A DNA stretch of 64,000 nucleotides from Pelecanus crispus (Eukaryota > Chordata > Aves > Pelecaniformes > Pelecanidae): positions 7,200,511-7,264,510 of the forward strand of contig NC_134659.1 of the NCBI RefSeq assembly GCF_030463565.1, written 5' to 3'. Shown piece by piece: positions 59,286-64,000 of the stretch. A program made the position numbers and the translations under genes. Each line of letters begins with the position of its first letter. Positions within the stretch are counted from its first letter, which is position 1. The notes below the pieces were generated by a model. That model was not told the DNA's origin and did no database searches. It saw only the letters and a program-made list of their open reading frames with translations.

Positions 59286-60799
59286 AGAATCACAGGACCA
59301 TTGAGGTTGGAAAAGACCTTTAAGATCATCCAGCCCAACCATTCACCTACACTGCCAAGCCCACACTAAACCAGTCAAGGGTAGACTAGACTGAACCATG
59401 TCCCCAAGTGCCACATCTGCCCATTTTTTGAACCCCTCCAGGGATGGGGACTCCACCACCTCTCTGGGCAGCCCGTTCCAACGCTTGACCACCCTTTCCG
59501 TGAAGAAATCCTTCCTAGTATCCAATCTAAACCTCCTCCACCGCAGGCTCTAGCATTCAAGGCTGGGAAGAGCCGCTGCACGCAGGCAGGAGGGGTTTTT
59601 CCCTCATTAATCGTGGCATAGCAGGTGTGACCTCCTGCAGGGAAGGGGACATCAGGGGCCAGCCACGGCAGCTGGGGACACGGGATCCGGGCCCTACACC
59701 CGTCGGGCCCTGCGTGCCCTCCTGCCGGCAGGGAGCCCGGTCCAGCCCCAGGCCCAGCCTCCAGCGGCAGCCAAAACTGGACACAGGATTCCAGGTGCCA
59801 CCTCACCAGCGCCAATCCCTGCCCTGCTCCTGCTGGCCACACTACCCCTGACACAAGCCAGGATGCTGTTGGCCTTCTTGGCCACCTGGGCACACTGCTG
59901 GCTCATGTTCAGCTGCTGTCGACCAACACCCCCAGGTTCTTTTCGGCCAGGCAGCTTTCCAGCCACTCTTCCCCAAGCCTGCAGCGCTGCATGGGGTTGT
60001 TGTGACCCAAGTGCAGGACCCGGCACTTGGCCTTGTTGAACCTCATGGTTTGGGCCTTGGCCCATCGGTCCAGCCTGGCCAGATCCTCTGCAGAGCTTCC
60101 TACCCTCGAGCAGATCGACGCTCCCGCCCAACTTGGTGTCATCTGCAAACTTACTGAGGGCGCATTCGATCCCCTCATCCAGATCGTTGATGAAGAGATT
60201 AAATAAGGCTGGCACCAAAACAGAGCCCTGGGGAGCACCGCTCGTGACCGGCCGCCAACCGCGCTTAACTCCATTCACCACAACTCTCTGGGCTCGGCCA
60301 CCCAACCAGTTTTTTACCCAGCAAAGAGTACGCCCGTCCAAGCCATGAGCCGCCAGCTTCCCTAGGAGAATGCTATGGGAGACGGTGTCAAAGGCTTTGC
60401 TGAAATCCAGGCAGATGACAGCCACAGCCTTCCCCTCATCCACCAGGAAGGTCACCAGGTCATAGAAGGAGATCAGGTTGGTCAAGCAGGGCCTGCCTTT
60501 CATGAGCCCATGGTGGCTGGGCCTGATCCCATGGCTGACCCTGCCCTTCTGCTGCACCATGCCCTGTTTGCCTACCCTGGTCGCCGCGCTCCTGGTCACC
60601 TGTGCTCACTGGGGCTGCTCCTCTACGTGAGGGGGTTTGGCCACCGTCACTCCTGCCCCTGCCCACGCCGAGTCAGAGCTGCTGCTCGTCAGGAGCTCGC
60701 TCTTTCCCGCTCGGGGGTGGGGTACCCTCTCTCTCCCTGCACTTTTGCCTTTGCGCTTTTGCCACCAATTTGCTGCTTTAGGAAGGGTCCCCTGTCGCC
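59286..60799 (-). mobile_element. CR1 with reverse-transcriptase remnant, 5'-truncated, inserted in a pepsinogen-like gene
   Basis: Read on the minus strand: [59 protein letters not shown] and [11 protein letters not shown], then the CR1 3' end at 59286. Frames change at the same two places as in the 16.57-kb copy. Between about 59545 and 59770 the expected CR1 coding sequence (WAPQHKKD to LKLRQG) is replaced by unrelated sequence. The first 180 nt after the pepsinogen junction are not clearly CR1, so the true 5' end could lie nearer 60600. Confidence 0.88.
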
Positions 60800-61205
60800 A
60801 GGTTCTCCTCCAGCAAGTTCTCATTCAATGAGTTATCAAACACTGGTGTGATCCCATCAGCAGCCAGATTTGGGTAGCCCAAGCCCAGGATCCCATCAAA
60901 TTTGACACTGACAAAGAATTGGCCGCGCTCGGTGGTGCTCAAGCCGAAGAGCTGGTTGGTGTCCACCAGAGATGCAACCTAGAGACAGGGAGGGTGCCGT
61001 AAGATCTGGAGCAGGCACTGCAATATTGATGTTAATCAGGTGGAGAAGGCACAAAGGACCCCCACTGGAAATGCCATCGCGACACTCATGACGGTGACGG
61101 AGCCCACGGTGCCCTCCATGTTGCCGGTGCCATATTGAATAGACAAGTTCTGCCCTGTGCTTTTGTAAGTGGAGGACTGCGATGGGTTAAACATCTGATG
61201 GCTTT
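60800..61205 (-). pseudogene. Pepsinogen-like aspartic protease fragment (embryonic-pepsinogen type), broken
   Basis: Two exons are readable on the minus strand. Exon A (61205 to about 61086) encodes HQMFNPSQSSTYKSTGQN and IQYGTGNMEGTVG, the pepsin flap region with its Tyr. Exon B (60978 to 60800), after acceptor CTCTAG, encodes DTNQLFGLSTTERGQFF and FDGILGLGYPNLAADG, then ITPVFDN. Both closely resemble bird embryonic pepsinogen and, less closely, pepsin A and cathepsin E. The exon A donor reads ATGAGT instead of GTGAGT and codons are lost before it. Exon B is cut after ENL, where unrelated and CR1 sequence begins. No exon with either catalytic Asp (DTGS/DTGT) was found. Confidence 0.82.
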
Positions 61206-61971
61206 CTAGAAAGTAAGTGGGAAAATCAGAAATGAAGACTTTCAGCGAGGCTGAGCCATAAGGGAAGTGTGGGAGGAAGAACCCTGCTGAATTGCTGTTT
61301 AGACCTGCCATTTATTATCCTGCTTTCAGGAACAATTTAGCTGTGAGCATTTGCTGTACGCCCCTGCCCCTCCTCCAGCAACCAGGGATCCACAGGAAAT
61401 CCCATCACCCCCGTTGGACAGGTGGGGAAACTGAGGCACTGAGCACTAAGCACATCACCCTGCGGAGTACAGCACTGAGTAGGTCCTACACCCCAAATAC
61501 TCATCTCTCCAGTGCATTTCACAGATGCTGTGGACCCAGCACCACGGGGTCTGCTCGTTGCACTGGCTGGGTGGCCCCTGGTCCCCTGGCAATGTCACCC
61601 CAATCTTTGGGCTCAATCATGCAGTTATAAGCCCAGGACATGCTGCTGGACCCAGCTCTGACAAAATTATTTGATCTGTGTGTCCCAAGCCACTACGCAC
61701 CCTCCAGACCCCCAAAACTTGGTGGCAGCTGGTGGTATCGCAGCAGGAGATTGGGTTTCTCTGATGACAGCATGGGAAAACTGATGGACCCTTTTTTTTT
61801 CCTTTGTTGTTTGAATTTCCTATCAGCGTTGTCACTATTTGGAAAGGCTGCTGTAGGCAGAGCTGCCAGGACGGTCCCCTCTCTGCTGCAGACAGAAGGT
61901 GGGTTTCTGCGATGGGGCTGGTTCCTGTAATGGAGTAAAGCAGGAATTAATAATGATTTTTTCAGCAGAGG
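61206..61971. other. Sequence between pepsinogen-like exon and LTR
   Basis: Should hold upstream exons of the pepsinogen-like gene if any remained. I could not find the DTGSS exon or a propeptide exon. Confidence 0.4.
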
Positions 61972-62541
61972 TGTCATGGTTTAACCCCAGCCAGCAGCTC
62001 AGCACCACGCAGCCGCTCGCTCACTCCCCCTGCTCCGGTGGGATGGGGGGGAGAATTGGAGGAGTAAGAGTGAGAAACACTCCTGGGGTGAGATAAGAAC
62101 AGTTTAGTAATGGAAATAAAATAAAGTAAAATAGTAGTAGTAATAACAACAATATAATAATAACAGTAATAATAATATACAAAGCAAGTGATGCGCAATG
62201 CAGTTGCTCACCACCCGCCAACCAATGCCCAGCCCGTCCCCGAGCAGCGATCGCAGCCCCCCAGCCAACCCCCCCAGTTTCTATACTGGGCATGACGCCG
62301 TATGGGATGGAACAGCCCTTGGGGCAGTTTGGATCAGCTGTTCTGGCTGTGCCCCCTCCCAGCTGCTTGTGCCCCTGGCAGAGCATGGGAACCTGAAATG
62401 TCCTTGCCTGGGGTGAGCAGTACTGAGCAACAACTCAAACATCGGTGTGTTATCAGCGTTATTCTCATACTAAATCCAAAACGCAGCACTGTGCCAGCTA
62501 CTAGGAAGAAAATTAACTCTATCCCAGCTGAAACCAGGACA
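61972..62541 (-). mobile_element. Solo LTR of the ERVL-like family, copy 3
   Basis: A 570-bp LTR with TG...CA ends and a perfect 5-bp duplication, AGAGG, at 61967-61971 and 62542-62546. It is very similar to the copies at 29.2 and 36.2 kb, including the AATAATAATA-rich part. No internal viral gene is present. The long open frames across it are not genes. Confidence 0.93.
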
Positions 62542-62735
62542 AGAGGGAAGGGAACCAGCTGAAATTGTCTGCTTGTACAGGAGTGGGAAGGGGCTGGGGC
62601 TGGGCTATGGCAGCCAAAAAGGCAGCGAGGTGCATCCCGCTTTGGTCTCAGACATGAGCTCAAGCGGGATTTGAAATGAGGAAAGCCATCGGGATGAACC
62701 ACAGAAAGCACCTTGGGAACAAAACCTCGCTCCAA

Positions 62736-62905
62736 GCCAAAAAAAATTATAAAGAATAGATATAAATAATAAAAATTATAAAATAATAAACAATAAAGAC
62801 ATAACAGGAACAATATTAATATATAATGTATAATCACTACTATAAATAATAAAAATAAAAAAATATAAATAATACATAGTTGTATATAATATAACTATAT
62901 AAAGC
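62736..62905. repeat. AT-rich low-complexity stretch
   Basis: About 170 nt made almost only of A and T (ATAAATAATAAAAATTATAA and variants), unlike the GC-rich surroundings. Confidence 0.85.
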
Positions 62906-63182
62906 TCACAAAGTCCAGTCTTACCCTGCCGTTACCTAAGCAGCTTTCAAAGGCTGTGCCCGGGTTCAAGATCAGCCGATGGCGCCCAAGCCGAGCAGCC
63001 GCAGATCCCCGCGGGCAAAGCCAAAGGCAGAAAAGCACCGACCCGTCCTGCTGCAGGAGCAGCACACGGCGCCGGGGGGCACTGCGAGTTGCCGTAGAGA
63101 GAAATTTGGGGAGGGAGCAATGATTTATGCTTGGTGTAAAAGCGGGATGGGTTTGATGTGTATTTTAGGGGAGGAAATTTAG

Positions 63183-63262
63183 CGTAGAATAGCACAGAAC
63201 AGAACCAAACCGAACCGAAGGGAAGAGAATAGAATAGAATAGGACAGAACAGAACAGAACAT
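63183..63262 (+). repeat. Pentanucleotide microsatellite (AGAAC/AGAAT)
   Basis: Imperfect tandem units: CAGAACAGAACCAAACCGAA, then AGAATAGAATAGAATAGGAC, then CAGAACAGAACAGAAC. Confidence 0.85.
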
Positions 63263-64000
63263 TTTCCTGCTGTTTGGAAACCATACATGCAATTATTTTA
63301 GGTATTGAATATTGAGATCTGGGAGCGTCACCAGGATGCGGCGCTGGGTTTGTGACACCTCGGCCGTGTCCTGGCCAGGTCCCAGCCCACGCTGGCTTGT
63401 ACAGCCGGGCACCGTTCACCTTGGAACCAGCACATGAAACAGCGCGTGGGGAAACGCGCGTGTGGGAGGACGAGAGGGGCGCTTGGCACCGCGCCGTGCA
63501 GGGAAAGCAGCTCACGGGAAGCAAACAGCCCCCCATGCTCCTGATTACCAGGGCTGTGTTGATTTTTCCTCCCCGTCCCCGCAGGATGACGTGAGCTTTT
63601 GCTTTGCTGCTTGTGCTTTTTCCCCTGCGTGGAGGTTTCCACCTCTTGGGGGGAAAAAAAAAAAAGCAGATTTGCTAGGTTTTGCTTCCCTAAATGCACT
63701 TTGAAAGCAGCTTAGAAGTGGTCTTTTCTGCTAAACTGCAGGTAAAACCATGAAGGGACACGTCCCAGGCACGAGCGCAGGACAGGGGAGCAAGGGCAGG
63801 GACCCACTCAGGCTGCTCTGGACTACTCAGGACTTTTTCAATTTACAAATTGAAATCAAGACGGAGAGCCTGCTCTTGCAATGGGGGTTTCCCTCTATTT
63901 ATGCTGGAATCAAGTGATTTCCCACGAAATTGTCACCTCCTGCAGTTTAAAGCCACCAGGAGATTGGCGATTCCCACCAGGCAGCACTGCCCCAGGGTCT
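63263..64000. other. Right end of the window, no supportable feature
   Basis: Only short open frames without domains, and an A run near 63654-63665. I see no exon with matching splice sites and known protein similarity. Confidence 0.5.

Overview
This is vertebrate nuclear DNA, almost certainly from a bird. The evidence is GC-rich, gene-dense sequence of microchromosome type, many 5'-truncated CR1 retrotransposons, and two adjacent neural cell-adhesion genes of the human 1q32 type (NFASC then CNTN2). Three solo LTRs of one ERVL-like family, as far as I recall common in Neoaves, suggest a non-galliform bird, but the species cannot be fixed from the sequence. Genes are split into exons, so almost no long ORF in the window is a real protein.

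Left part (1-16290, + strand): the 3' end of neurofascin (NFASC). The window opens in an intron. It then has the transmembrane exon (3939-4070), a cytoplasmic exon (4651-4720), a 12-nt micro-exon encoding RSLE (8292-8303) and the last coding exon (10621-10852) with the FIGQY ankyrin-binding motif and the C-terminal SLA. A 3' UTR of about 5.4 kb follows, with four AATAAA signals, the last at 16267.

Middle (16291-35713): the NFASC-CNTN2 spacer and the inferred first intron of CNTN2. It holds a truncated CR1 (16570-17652), a CpG-rich candidate CNTN2 promoter and non-coding exon 1 ending at 21716, two adjacent CR1 copies (30077-30850), a solo LTR (29235-29775) and TAAT-rich islands that could be neural enhancers.

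CNTN2 (35714-52000, + strand): contactin-2 (axonin-1/TAG-1), reconstructed in 22 coding exons with consistent phases, giving 1036 residues. The order is signal peptide, six Ig domains, four fibronectin III domains and a GPI-anchor signal. A second solo LTR (36247-36817) lies in intron 2. The 3' UTR probably runs to about 57265. Neurofascin and contactin-2 both act at axonal membranes: neurofascin at nodes and paranodes through ankyrin, contactin-2 at juxtaparanodes and in axon guidance.

Right part (57.3-64 kb): a cluster of minus-strand CR1 fragments, a 68-bp tandem duplication, a CpG island with a perfect heat-shock element (58.68-59.12 kb), and a 1.5-kb CR1 that breaks an exon of a minus-strand pepsinogen-like pseudogene. 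The third solo LTR (61972-62541), AT-rich sequence and a pentanucleotide repeat follow. No tRNA, rRNA, CRISPR or bacterial feature was seen.
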